The notes under the pieces: generated by a model | Databases searched by the model: none | What the model was told of the DNA's origin: nothing | Seen by the model: the letters and a program-made list of their open reading frames with translations, nothing else | Program-made: the position numbers and the translations under genes | Assembly (NCBI GenBank): GCA_934754355.1 | Contig: CAKVID010000002.1 | Location: forward strand, 62,001 to 126,000 | From: an uncultured Clostridia bacterium | Lineage (GTDB): Bacteria > Bacillota > Clostridia > Christensenellales > UBA1242 | Length of the DNA stretch: 64,000 nucleotides | Direction of reading: 5' to 3' | Shown: positions 17,974 through 25,672 of the stretch, one piece after another | Layout: each line of letters opens with the position of its first letter | Numbering within the stretch: position 1 is the stretch's first letter

Positions 17974-18678
17974 TTGGATAAATATCAGATACTGGCAATC
18001 GTATTTGCCATAATCCTACTTCTTATAATCATTGTATTTACAAGTAGAACTAGAATAATTAAGACTTATAATAAGTACATGAAAATAGGAAACAAAGTAA
18101 ATATTACTGGCAAAGAACTGGCATTTTTGTCAAAGAGGAACTTAGAACTAGATAATTTGGAATTTGCATTAACAGATAGAAAACTTGGCGATGCGTATAG
18201 CCCAAAATATCATACATTAATATTAAGTGAAGAAGTGTGCAACACTGCATCTTTAGCATCGCTAACAATAGTTTCTCATGAATTAGGACATGCAGTTCAG
18301 CATAAAAATGCTACTCCCCTATATGTACTAACACAATTAGTCAAGAGCCTAACCAATCTTACTAACAAATTAATTATCCCTACACTTGTTATTGGATTAT
18401 TTTTGTATTTACTAAAAGTTCCTAATGAAAATGTGGGATACATTTTACTTATTATATCTCTATCGCTATTTCTACTGCACATATTAGAATTAATTATAAT
18501 AATTCCCCTCGAATATGATGCTAGTAGACGAGCGTTGAAATATTTGAAAGAATACAATTATGTTACACCTAGTGAATATCGCAAAGCAAAAAAATTACTT
18601 GGTGTTGCCGCTCAAACATACATTGCAGGTTTATTTGATGATTTATTATTACTAAATAAAAAAAGGAAGAAGAGATAA
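17974..18678 (+). CDS. YugP-like membrane zinc metallopeptidase (copy 1)
   Basis: A 234-residue membrane protease of the YugP group (Zn_peptidase_2 type). An N-terminal membrane helix is followed by the catalytic SHELGH motif (two His ligands and the catalytic Glu), two or three further hydrophobic helices, and PLEYDASRRAL, whose Glu is the likely third zinc ligand. A TTG at 17974 is chosen as start because AGGA lies 9 bases upstream. The longer frame from an ATG at 17914 lacks a ribosome site and contains a terminator-like hairpin. The stop overlaps the next start (TAATG). Substrate unknown. Confidence 0.8.
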   Translation: MDKYQILAIVFAIILLLIIIVFTSRTRIIKTYNKYMKIGNKVNITGKELAFLSKRNLELDNLEFALTDRKLGDAYSPKYHTLILSEEVCNTASLASLTIVSHELGHAVQHKNATPLYVLTQLVKSLTNLTNKLIIPTLVIGLFLYLLKVPNENVGYILLIISLSLFLLHILELIIIIPLEYDASRRALKYLKEYNYVTPSEYRKAKKLLGVAAQTYIAGLFDDLLLLNKKRKKR

Positions 18679-19379
18679 TGTACTACGATTATTATATACT
18701 TGGCATAATTTTACTCCCCGGTATAATACTAGGAATATATGCTCAAATCAAAGTATCCACTACTTTCCAGAAGTATAGCACTGCCTATGCAGAAAGTGGA
18801 AAAACAGCAGCAGAAATTGCAAGAATGTTTCTTGACTTTGCTGGATTACAAGATATAAATATTATCAAAGTTCGAGGAGAACTAACCGACTACTATAACC
18901 ATAGAAAGAAAATTCTAGCACTTAGTGAGAGTGTATACGATAGTAGTTCAATTGCAGCCTTAGGTGTTGCTTGTCACGAAGTTGGACATGCACTACAATA
19001 CAAAACAAAATATGCTCCAATCAAAATTAGAAATGTTATTATTCCTATTTGTAATATCGCTAGTAATACGCTATGGATTTTTGTAATTCTTGGGGCAATA
19101 TTCTTCTACTCCCCTGTTGGAATTATATTCTGGTGGATAGGTATTGGAATATTTGGGTTGTCCGTTCTAGTTAATTTGATTACTTTACCAGTTGAATATA
19201 ATGCTAGTAATAGAGCCTTACAATTATTAGAACAAAGTTCAATTCTTACACAAGAAGAAACAAAATATGCCAAAGAAGTACTTTATGCTGCTGGACTTAC
19301 TTATGTGGCTAGTTTAGTTATATCAATTCTTAATTTGCTTAGGTTTGTTCTTGCAGTTAATAGAAATAATAGAAAATAA
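18678..19379 (+). CDS. YugP-like membrane zinc metallopeptidase (copy 2)
   Basis: A 233-residue paralogue of the upstream gene and closer to typical YugP. It has an N-terminal membrane helix, the catalytic ACHEVGHALQY motif, two central hydrophobic helices (WIFVILGAIFFY and IGIGIFGLSVLVNLIT) and the likely third zinc ligand in PVEYNASNRALQLL. The ATG overlaps the stop of copy 1, so the two are translationally coupled and may work as a pair. The family is common in Bacillota, but physiological substrates are not established. Confidence 0.88.
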   Translation: MYYDYYILGIILLPGIILGIYAQIKVSTTFQKYSTAYAESGKTAAEIARMFLDFAGLQDINIIKVRGELTDYYNHRKKILALSESVYDSSSIAALGVACHEVGHALQYKTKYAPIKIRNVIIPICNIASNTLWIFVILGAIFFYSPVGIIFWWIGIGIFGLSVLVNLITLPVEYNASNRALQLLEQSSILTQEETKYAKEVLYAAGLTYVASLVISILNLLRFVLAVNRNNRK

Positions 19380-19386
19380 AAAAAAC

Positions 19387-19421
19387 AAGTTAGTTATAGA
19401 TTTAATTTCTATAACTAACTT
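19387..19421. terminator. Bidirectional terminator after the protease pair
   Basis: A perfect 14-bp inverted repeat (19387-19400 with 19408-19421) with A and T runs on both sides. It serves the plus-strand protease pair and the convergent DUF1540 gene. Confidence 0.9.
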
Positions 19422-19444
19422 TTTTCTTTACTTCAATTAATTTT

Positions 19445-19765
19445 TTATGGTTCTATATTTGTAATACAAACGCCCGACTTATTGCCGTTCATAACACTAA
19501 TACCATTGGCTTTGCATATACCCTCTTTATTAAATAAGCACTCTGCACTACATTCAATGCTCATATTTTTATTATGCCTAAATGGGTGTATATCTGGTGC
19601 TACTTCAAACATATCCTTACTTATATCTTGCCTTTGACATTCTTTCTTCTCTGAACAAGGCTCGAAAGTTCCGCATTCACAAGATTTTTTAATTTTAATT
19701 CCTTTACTCATGCAAGCACAACAATCGTTGAATTTGCAATCCATCTTTTTACACTTCAAATCCAT
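19445..19765 (-). CDS. DUF1540-type cysteine-rich protein
   Basis: A 106-residue protein with 15 cysteines. The C-terminal half matches the DUF1540 pattern (SIECSAECLFNKEGICKANGISV). The N-terminal half carries a second, related cysteine cluster (CKKMDCKFNDCCACMSKGIKI, SCECGTF). The arrangement suggests two metal-binding modules. DUF1540 proteins are common in Clostridia and their role is unknown. ATG with GGGAGGAAAA upstream. Confidence 0.83.
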   Translation of the reverse strand: MDLKCKKMDCKFNDCCACMSKGIKIKKSCECGTFEPCSEKKECQRQDISKDMFEVAPDIHPFRHNKNMSIECSAECLFNKEGICKANGISVMNGNKSGVCITNIEP

Positions 19766-19809
19766 AGTTTTCCTCCCAAAAAATTAAAGTTGAAATATAT
19801 TCTTCTTTT

Positions 19810-19839
19810 ATTTTAGACAATTAAAATAGTAATATTCAA
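19810..19839 (-). promoter_or_regulatory. Possible promoter of the DUF1540 gene
   Basis: TTGAAT (19834-19839), 18 bases, TAAAAT (19810-19815) on the minus strand. It is back to back with the rplI promoter. Confidence 0.45.
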
Positions 19840-19865
19840 AATAGACAATAACTAATAGAAAATAA

Positions 19866-19894
19866 TTGACAAAACTTAACTATTGAAATAAACT
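19866..19894 (+). promoter_or_regulatory. Promoter of rplI
   Basis: A perfect TTGACA (19866-19871), 17 bases, then TAAACT (19889-19894). The same -10 variant occurs at the rpsL promoter in this window. Confidence 0.6.
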
Positions 19895-19926
19895 AAAATT
19901 AGATAATAAAGTATAAGGAGTAGCAT

Positions 19927-20364
19927 ATGAAAGTAGTTTTACTTAAAGATTTGAAAGGCAAAGGTAAGAAAGGCGATGTAATAAATATATCTGATGGATA
20001 TGCACTTAATTTTTTGATACCTCAAGGTATTGCAAAAGCAGGAACTTCATCAAACTTAAATGAAGCAAATCAAGCGAAAGAAGCGAAAGTTTATCACGAT
20101 GAACAGAATAGACTAAAGGCAGTTGACCAGAAAAAAATTATAGAAGAGACCAGTTTGACAATTCAAGTTAAATGTGGTGCTAACGGCAAAGTTTTCGGTT
20201 CAGTAACCAATAAAGAAATTGCGGAAGAATTAGAAAAACTAAATATAATTTTAGATAAGAAAAAGATAGAAACAGAGCCAATCAAAAGCACTGGAACATA
20301 CACTATCAAAGTTAGACTACACCCTACTGTAGTTGCTAATTTAGTTGTAAATATTATTGCTTAA
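19927..20364 (+). CDS. rplI: 50S ribosomal protein L9
   Basis: A 145-residue L9, normal length. L9 is a two-domain protein on a long helix reaching from the L1 stalk and helps keep the reading frame. The N-terminal domain MKVVLLKDLKGKGKKGDVINISDGYALNFLIPQG is diagnostic. The connecting helix (about 41-75) and the C-terminal RNA-binding domain (CGANGKVFGSVTNKEIAE, HPTVVANLVVNI) follow. AAGGAG lies 6 bases before the ATG. It stands alone here with its own promoter and terminator. Confidence 0.97.
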   Translation: MKVVLLKDLKGKGKKGDVINISDGYALNFLIPQGIAKAGTSSNLNEANQAKEAKVYHDEQNRLKAVDQKKIIEETSLTIQVKCGANGKVFGSVTNKEIAEELEKLNIILDKKKIETEPIKSTGTYTIKVRLHPTVVANLVVNIIA

Positions 20365-20370
20365 TTAAAA

Positions 20371-20407
20371 AAAAAGACTTTAATTACATTTCAATTAAAG
20401 TCTTTTT
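20371..20407. terminator. Bidirectional terminator between rplI and the YitT-type gene
   Basis: GACTTTAATT and AATTAAAGTC form a perfect stem extended by A and T runs, with a 7-base loop. It is placed between two convergent genes. Confidence 0.9.
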
Positions 20408-20409
20408 TA

Positions 20410-21444
20410 TTACTTTTTATTTTTTCTTTTGGTTTCTTTTGATTTCACATTAGTAATTTTATCATTGTCAGTTTTATCAGTTTCTTGAAGATTTTTATCG
20501 TTACTATTATCTTCAATTACATTTTCTTTGGTTTTATCTCTATTTGATATTTCGTTATTTAATTGCTCAGTGTTTGTCCAAACCCCTACAACTTCAGAAA
20601 CTTTAGTAGAATACACAAATGCGTGTTGGTCTTCTTCTCTAACAATTTTATTAAGCATACCCGCTTGAAATTTAGAAATAAGACAAATAAGATAATCTTT
20701 TTGAGCATGAGAATGCATACCTTCCGCTTTGGTTAAAGTGCAACCTCTATATAGTTCATTCATAATTCTATCGGCAATCTTGCTACCATTATCTGTAATT
20801 ATATGATATGCCCTAACTTGTTTGTATCCATCATTTATAAAGTCGGTACAAAGAGAACTAATAACCAATGCGATTATTGTATATGGCATTACCTCTATAC
20901 CATTATTAAATACAAATAAAGATAATACCAAAACTATAATATCTATAATAATTACTACAGAGCCTATTGATGCTTTGGGTTTCTTGCTTCTGATAATGCA
21001 AGCAACCATATCTCCACCACCAGTAGAACCACCAAATCTAACAACAATACCAATACCTACACCCATCAAAATTCCACCATACAATGCAGATATTAATGGT
21101 TCAAAAGTAATTGATAATTGAATTAAACCGCAAATTTCCATAGAAATAGAGAAAAATACGATACCAGCCAATGCTTTAAAAGCAAATTTCTTACCAAGTG
21201 CCTTGAATGCATACAGAAACAAACCAATATTAAGCAAAAAATAAATGATTGAAGTATTCAAAAAGTGAATACCTATAAGATTTAACAAAGCACTAATAAT
21301 CATTGATAATCCCGAAAAGCCACCGGTTGATATATTATTAGGCTCTAGAAATATAGAAAAAGCAAAACCCATAAGTATAGTGCCAATTAATATCATTGCA
21401 TAATCAAATACAAGTTGCCATTTCTTTTTAACTTTAATATACAT
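20410..21444 (-). CDS. YitT/DUF2179 family membrane protein
   Basis: A 344-residue YitT-family protein. About six membrane segments occupy residues 10-195, including the family-typical STGGFSGLSMIIS and RFGGSTGGGDMVACIIR loops. The C-terminal DUF2179 domain (about 205-275, RAYHIITDNGSKIADRIMNEL) looks like a small ligand-binding ACT-like fold. An unusual 50-residue charged, Asn/Lys-rich tail follows. The frame can be extended upstream, but ATG 21444 has AAGGAG 8 bases before it and the extension would cross a terminator. The transport substrate of this family is not firmly known. Confidence 0.85.
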   Translation of the reverse strand: MYIKVKKKWQLVFDYAMILIGTILMGFAFSIFLEPNNISTGGFSGLSMIISALLNLIGIHFLNTSIIYFLLNIGLFLYAFKALGKKFAFKALAGIVFFSISMEICGLIQLSITFEPLISALYGGILMGVGIGIVVRFGGSTGGGDMVACIIRSKKPKASIGSVVIIIDIIVLVLSLFVFNNGIEVMPYTIIALVISSLCTDFINDGYKQVRAYHIITDNGSKIADRIMNELYRGCTLTKAEGMHSHAQKDYLICLISKFQAGMLNKIVREEDQHAFVYSTKVSEVVGVWTNTEQLNNEISNRDKTKENVIEDNSNDKNLQETDKTDNDKITNVKSKETKRKNKK

Positions 21445-21469
21445 ACTTTTCTCCTTTGTAAAACGAGGC

Positions 21470-21502
21470 AAAAAAACAACCTAAATTCATTATTTAAGTT
21501 GT
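21470..21502 (-). terminator. Terminator after rplL
   Basis: An 11-bp stem (21476-21486 with 21492-21502, one wobble) followed on the minus strand by a T-run. It separates rplJL from the downstream YitT-type gene. The plus strand also carries a T-run here. Confidence 0.8.
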
Positions 21503-21523
21503 TTTTTTATTACTAATAGATAA

Positions 21524-21898
21524 TTATTTAAGCTCTACTGTAGCGCCAGCTTCTTTAAGTTTAGCTTCAAGTTCTTTAGCTTCTTCAGCAGGAACATTTT
21601 GTTTGATTTCCTTTGGAGCACCATCAACTAATGCTTTTGCTTCACCTAGTCCAAGACCAGTGATTTCTTTAACGATTTTGATAACAGCAATTTTGTTTGC
21701 GCCAGCTTCTTTAAGAACAATATTGAATTCGCTCTTTTCTTCTGCAGCAGGAGCAGCAGCACCAGCAGCAGCACCCATCATAGCAACAGGAGCAGCAGCA
21801 CTAACACCAAATTCCTCTTCTAACATTTTTACTAATTCACTTACTTCCATTACAGAAAGTTTTTTGATTTCTTCTACGAATGATTTTAAATCAGCCAT
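21524..21898 (-). CDS. rplL: 50S ribosomal protein L7/L12
   Basis: A 124-residue L7/L12, the multi-copy stalk protein that recruits translation GTPases. It has the N-terminal dimerisation region (FVEEIKKLSVMEVSELVKMLEEEFGV), an alanine-rich hinge (about 34-53) and the C-terminal factor-binding domain (KIAVIKIVKEITGLGLGEAKALVDGAPKEIK). ATG with GGAG upstream. It is co-transcribed with rplJ and followed by a terminator. Confidence 0.98.
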   Translation of the reverse strand: MADLKSFVEEIKKLSVMEVSELVKMLEEEFGVSAAAPVAMMGAAAGAAAPAAEEKSEFNIVLKEAGANKIAVIKIVKEITGLGLGEAKALVDGAPKEIKQNVPAEEAKELEAKLKEAGATVELK

Positions 21899-21943
21899 TT
21901 TAATTTCTCCTTAAATTTTTTTAATTTTTTATTTTAATTTTTT

Positions 21944-22432
21944 TTAGTTTTGCTTCTCAGCAATTGCGTTTAATGCTCTAGCCATAGCAGCGATTGGAGC
22001 ATTAAGAGTACCAAGCAACATAGCGATAAGAATATCTTTAGAAGGTAACTTAGACAATTCTTCAACTTGTTCCTTAGTTTTGATTTGACCATCAATTACA
22101 CCAAATTTAACAGCCATTTTGTTTAAATCTTTTGAATGTTTGCAGAAAATTCTAGCAGGAGCAACTTCATCTGTGCTATAAGCAACAGCAGTAGTTCCTT
22201 CAAACATTTTAGCATCATATCCAGTAATACCCATTTCTTCCAAAGCACGAGTAAGAAGTCTATTTTTAAGAACTCTATAAGAAACGCCGTTCTCTCTAAA
22301 CTCTTTTCTAAGTGCAGTATCTTCAGAAACAGTAATTCCACGATAATCAACAAAGATTATTGATTTTGCATCGCTCATACTAGCCTTGATGTCTTCTACT
22401 AATTGTTTCTTTATTTCTAAATTAGCGCTCAA
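21944..22432 (-). CDS. rplJ: 50S ribosomal protein L10
   Basis: L10, 163 residues, the base of the L7/L12 stalk. Family motifs include IIFVDYRGITVSE, RVLKNRLLTRALEE, KMFEGTTAVAYS and a C-terminal helix that carries L7/L12 dimers. The longest frame opens at an ATG at 22447, but that ATG has no ribosome site and itself lies within GGAGG. The likely start is TTG 22432, giving MSANLEIKKQ, with GGAGG 8 bases upstream. The gene follows an L10 leader, by which L10-L7/L12 represses its own synthesis. Confidence 0.94.
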   Translation of the reverse strand: MSANLEIKKQLVEDIKASMSDAKSIIFVDYRGITVSEDTALRKEFRENGVSYRVLKNRLLTRALEEMGITGYDAKMFEGTTAVAYSTDEVAPARIFCKHSKDLNKMAVKFGVIDGQIKTKEQVEELSKLPSKDILIAMLLGTLNAPIAAMARALNAIAEKQN

Positions 22433-22448
22433 AATATTATCCTCCATT

Positions 22449-22594
22449 AGTTATTAAAAATAAAAACATCTCATGCCTAACAAAGACACAAGATGTATAC
22501 AATCTTATTTATCTTTCCTCGGCAAGTGCTAAAAAATTAACTTTACGACATACTGTCACTTGCTGTCTTAGGCAAACTAATATTCATATTTTCG
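22449..22594 (-). promoter_or_regulatory. L10 leader with transcription attenuator
   Basis: This region between the rplJ promoter and gene matches the ribosomal L10 leader known from Bacillota. GCCTAAGACA near the 5' end of the RNA (plus 22564-22573) can pair with TGTC and TTAGGC near the 3' end (22475-22488). This would close a domain containing the conserved TGCCGAGG segment. Alternatively, a 10-bp stem (22466-22475 with 22487-22496) followed by a T-run forms a terminator that uses the same bases. The two folds exclude each other. Family knowledge says the L10(L7/L12)4 complex binds such leaders. Confidence 0.85.
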
Positions 22595-22600
22595 TTAAAT

Positions 22601-22629
22601 ATTATATACTAACAAATATATATTGTCAA
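22601..22629 (-). promoter_or_regulatory. Promoter of rplJ-rplL
   Basis: A perfect consensus sigma-A promoter: TTGACA (22624-22629), 17 bases, TATAAT (22601-22606). Confidence 0.9.
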
Positions 22630-22653
22630 TAATTTTATGCAAAATTTATTAAA

Positions 22654-24228
22654 TTAATTATCCATATCTACAAATTCATCATATGTAATAACTTTATCAA
22701 ATACTTTCTTATCTGTAATCTTGATAATTCTATTACATACTGTTTGCATTAATTCTTGGTCGTGAGATGTAAGTAATAAATTACCTTTGTAATTAATTAG
22801 TCCTTTGTTCAAAGCAGTAATACTTTCCAAATCTAGATGGTTAGTTGGTTCATCAAATATAAGTAGATTACCTGAAGTCAACATCATTTTGGCAAGCATA
22901 CATCTAACTTTCTCTCCACCACTTATTACTCTTGCTTTCTTAAGTCCCTCTTCGCCAGAGAATAGCATTCTACCTAACCAAGAACGCAAATAAGTTTGTT
23001 CTTGTTCTTTGGAAAATTGTCCTAACCACTCTACCAAAGACAAGTCGCAATTCTCAAAATAAGAATTGAAATTCTGTGGCAAGTAAGAGAAAGTGATGGT
23101 TTTGCCCCATTTAACTGTACCTGTGTAATCTTTGTCTATTCCAGCAATTATATTAAATAAGGTACTAATTGTAGTTGATTTATCACTAACTACGCCTATT
23201 TTATCATTCTTATTTACAACAAAACTGACATTCTCAAATACACCAGGTTTAGTTAAATTTTCTACTATCAAAATATCATTTCCAGCCTCTCTCTCCATTT
23301 CAAAATTAATATATGGATACTTTCTTGTGCTAGGTTTGATATCGTTAATAGTCAATTTTTCTAATTCTTTCTTTCGACTAGTTGCTTGTCTACTCTTACT
23401 TGCGTTAGCCGAGAATCTAGCAATAAATTCTTGAAGTTCTTTGGCCCTAGCCTCCATTTTCTTATTGGTTTCTTTTTGTTGACGAAGTAGCAATTGGCTA
23501 GTCTCGTACCAGAAATCATAGTTACCTAGATAAATATTAATTTTGCCATAATCCACATCACAAATATGTGTACATACATTATTCAAGAAGTGTCTATTGT
23601 GAGAAACTATTATAAGGATATTCTCGAAGTTAATAAGGAATTCTTCCAACCATCTTACCGATTTGATATCCAAGTTATTGGTTGGCTCATCTAGAATTAA
23701 AATATCTGGATTACCAAATAATGCTTGAGCAAGAAGAACTTTAACTTTAATAGGAGCATCAAGAGTACCCATCATACTATAATGCAAAGATGTATCTACC
23801 CCTAAACCATTAAGAAGTATTCCTGCATCGCTTTCGGCTTCCCAACCACCAAGTTCGGCAAATTCTGCTTCTAATTCAGCTGCTTTCATTCCGTCATCTT
23901 CACTAAAATCTGGTTTGGCATACAATTCATCTTTCTCTTTCATTATCTCTACTAATCTTTTGTGACCATGAAGAACTGTATCTATAACAGTATAATCGTT
24001 AAATGCTTCTTGGTTCTGATTTAGTACAGACATTCTCTCGCCCGGAGATACTACAACTTCTCCCTTTTGAGGTTGTAATTCGCCCGATAAAACTTTCAAA
24101 AAAGTAGATTTGCCAGCACCATTAGCACCTATTATTCCATAGCAATTTCCTTTAGTAAATTTCAAATTTACTTCATCAAATAATTTATGACTTCCAAATT
24201 GCACACAAACATTATTTACGTGTATCAT
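22654..24228 (-). CDS. ABC-F family ATPase, YbiT/YkpA-like
   Basis: A 524-residue protein with two ABC domains and no membrane part, so an ABC-F protein, a group that acts on ribosomes. NBD1 has Walker A GANGAGKST (about 34-42) and Walker B ILILDEPTNNLD, but its signature is degenerate (GTLDAPIKVKV, about 154-164). NBD2 lacks a normal Walker A (VVSDKSTTI, about 346-354) but keeps ISGGE (435-439) and LLIFDEPTNHLD. Thus one composite ATP site is intact and the other is degenerate. The linker FIARFSANASKSRQATSRKKEL is typical of the YkpA type. It has its own promoter, between rplA and rplJ. Confidence 0.9.
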   Translation of the reverse strand: MIHVNNVCVQFGSHKLFDEVNLKFTKGNCYGIIGANGAGKSTFLKVLSGELQPQKGEVVVSPGERMSVLNQNQEAFNDYTVIDTVLHGHKRLVEIMKEKDELYAKPDFSEDDGMKAAELEAEFAELGGWEAESDAGILLNGLGVDTSLHYSMMGTLDAPIKVKVLLAQALFGNPDILILDEPTNNLDIKSVRWLEEFLINFENILIIVSHNRHFLNNVCTHICDVDYGKINIYLGNYDFWYETSQLLLRQQKETNKKMEARAKELQEFIARFSANASKSRQATSRKKELEKLTINDIKPSTRKYPYINFEMEREAGNDILIVENLTKPGVFENVSFVVNKNDKIGVVSDKSTTISTLFNIIAGIDKDYTGTVKWGKTITFSYLPQNFNSYFENCDLSLVEWLGQFSKEQEQTYLRSWLGRMLFSGEEGLKKARVISGGEKVRCMLAKMMLTSGNLLIFDEPTNHLDLESITALNKGLINYKGNLLLTSHDQELMQTVCNRIIKITDKKVFDKVITYDEFVDMDN

Positions 24229-24261
24229 AATTTTCCCTTATTTTCGTAATTTTACTAAGAT

Positions 24262-24290
24262 AGTGTAACTTATTTTTTGTCAATTGTCAA
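24262..24290 (-). promoter_or_regulatory. Promoter of the ABC-F gene
   Basis: TTGACA (24285-24290), 17 bases, TACACT (24262-24267). A second TTGACA follows 7 bases later, and the first has the better spacing. Confidence 0.65.
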
Positions 24291-24350
24291 TCTAAAAGTA
24301 GAAGACATAATATATTAATTAAATATTAACAATATTAACTAAAAATTTAC

Positions 24351-24388
24351 AAAAAAAATAACGACTATAATAAATATAATCGTTATTT
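24351..24388 (-). terminator. Terminator after rplA
   Basis: A 14-bp stem with one wobble (24356-24369 with 24375-24388, 5-base loop) followed by a T-run on the minus strand, directly after the rplA stop. It ends the rpmG-secE-nusG-rplKA unit. Confidence 0.92.
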
Positions 24389-24394
24389 ATATAA

Positions 24395-25075
24395 TTAATA
24401 TTGAACTTTAATTCCAGGTCCCATTGTTGATGATACTGAAACAGATTTAACATATGTACCTTTTGCTGCTGCTGGTTTTGCTTTGATAATAGCGTCCATA
24501 ACAACCTTCAAGTTCTCAGCAAGTTTGTCTGCGCCGAAAGAAACTTTACCAATCATAACATGGATAATGTTATTCTTGTCTAGTCTATATTCAACTTTAC
24601 CTGCTTTGATTTCTGAAATAGCCTTTGCTAAATCAGTTGTAACTGTACCGCTCTTAGGATTTGGCATTAAACCTTTTGGTCCTAAAACTTTAGCAATTCT
24701 ACCAATAACTGGCATCATATCAGGAGTAGTTACGCACACATCAAATCCAAACCAATTTTGAGTTTGAATTTTGGTAACCATATCCTCAGCGCCAACGAAG
24801 TCAGCACCTGCTTTAGTTGCAATATCTGCATTGTCACCTTTAGCAAAAACTAAGATTTTCTTAGATTTACCAGTACCATGTGGCAATACAACAACGCCTC
24901 TTACTTGTTGGTCAGCGTTTCTACCATCTACACCTAATTTTACATGCAATTCAACTGTTTCGTCAAATTTAGCACTTGCAGTCTTAACTGCTAGGTCTAG
25001 AGCATCTGCTACTGAATAAAGAGTAGCTCTGTCTACTAATTTAGCAGACTCTGTGTATCTTTTACCTTTCTTCAT
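24395..25075 (-). CDS. rplA: 50S ribosomal protein L1
   Basis: A 226-residue L1, the protein of the mobile L1 stalk that moves deacylated tRNA out of the E site. It has the domain I start (GKRYTESAKLVDRATLYSV), the conserved VRGVVVLPHGTGKSKKILVFA and the diagnostic IGRIAKVLGPKGLMPNPKSGTVT. In bacteria L1 also binds its own operon mRNA as repressor. Here two sites resembling the 23S rRNA target lie before rplK and before rplA. The AAGGAG ribosome site directly abuts the second of these. Confidence 0.97.
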   Translation of the reverse strand: MKKGKRYTESAKLVDRATLYSVADALDLAVKTASAKFDETVELHVKLGVDGRNADQQVRGVVVLPHGTGKSKKILVFAKGDNADIATKAGADFVGAEDMVTKIQTQNWFGFDVCVTTPDMMPVIGRIAKVLGPKGLMPNPKSGTVTTDLAKAISEIKAGKVEYRLDKNNIIHVMIGKVSFGADKLAENLKVVMDAIIKAKPAAAKGTYVKSVSVSSTMGPGIKVQY

Positions 25076-25088
25076 ATTTTCTCTCCTT

Positions 25089-25131
25089 GTGGTTTTAGTG
25101 AATAAATTGAAATATATTTTTATTCTCCCAC
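25089..25131 (-). promoter_or_regulatory. L1-binding-site mimic before rplA
   Basis: On the minus strand: GUGG, GA, the stem GAAUAAA, a 12-base loop, UUUAUUC, ACUAAAA, CCAC. Two helices thus flank an asymmetric internal loop, as in the L1 site of 23S rRNA (GGUGGGAG and AUACCACC). The closing CCAC directly touches the rplA ribosome site AAGGAG, so bound L1 would block rplA translation. The element exactly fills the rplK-rplA gap. Confidence 0.7.
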
Positions 25132-25560
25132 TTAATCAATAACCGTAACACCCATGCTTCTGCAAGTGCCTTCAATCATGCTCATTGCTGTCTCAAGACT
25201 TGCTGCATTAAGGTCTGGCATTTTCTCTTCTGCGATTGCTTTAACTTGTGCTTTAGTAATCTTTGCTACTTTATTCTTAATTGAGTTTGCAGAACCACTC
25301 TCGATTCCACAGGCTTTCTTAATAAGAACAGCGGCTGGTGGAGTCTTTAGCACAAATGTAAATGATCTATCAGAGTAAATTGTAACAACAACTGGAATTA
25401 CAAATCCAACTTTGTCCTTAGTCTTGTCGTTAAAGTCTTTAACGAAAGAAGGAAGTTGAATTCCATAAGGTCCAAGAACGCTTCCTACTGGAGGTGCTGC
25501 TGTAGCCTTTCCTGCTTGTAATTGCAATTTAACAACTGCGGTAACTTTTTTCTCTGCCAT
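25132..25560 (-). CDS. rplK: 50S ribosomal protein L11
   Basis: A 142-residue L11, part of the GTPase-associated centre. The conserved N-terminal domain is clear (VVKLQLQAGKATAAPPVGSVLGPYGI), including the double proline contacted by thiostrepton. So is the C-terminal rRNA-binding domain (KTPPAAVLIKKACGIESGS, MIEGTCRSMGVTV). A GGAGGA ribosome site follows a small TGCCAA/TTGGCA hairpin (25571-25590). Confidence 0.97.
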   Translation of the reverse strand: MAEKKVTAVVKLQLQAGKATAAPPVGSVLGPYGIQLPSFVKDFNDKTKDKVGFVIPVVVTIYSDRSFTFVLKTPPAAVLIKKACGIESGSANSIKNKVAKITKAQVKAIAEEKMPDLNAASLETAMSMIEGTCRSMGVTVID

Positions 25561-25593
25561 TTTTTCCTCCTGCCAATTTAATTTTTGGCAAAT

Positions 25594-25638
25594 GTGGTAT
25601 AAGTGAAATGCAGTGCAAATTATTTACATTTCTCCCAC
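25594..25638 (-). promoter_or_regulatory. L1-binding-site mimic before rplK
   Basis: On the minus strand: GUGG, GA, the stem GAAAUG, a 16-base loop, CAUUUC, ACUUAUA, CCAC. It has the same layout as the element before rplA. The stem sequences differ but remain fully paired, while the internal-loop bases (GA and ACUNANA) and the closing GUGG/CCAC are kept. It resembles the L1-stalk rRNA target, and AUACCAC is identical to that rRNA segment. Confidence 0.72.
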
Positions 25639-25672
25639 TATATTTTAAATGGTATAACCATATAAAATCAAA

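Noticed and set aside
22654..24228. Frameshift or decay in the ABC-F gene
   Set aside because: Motif losses are confined to one composite ATP site, while the flanking sequence remains well conserved and the frame is intact.
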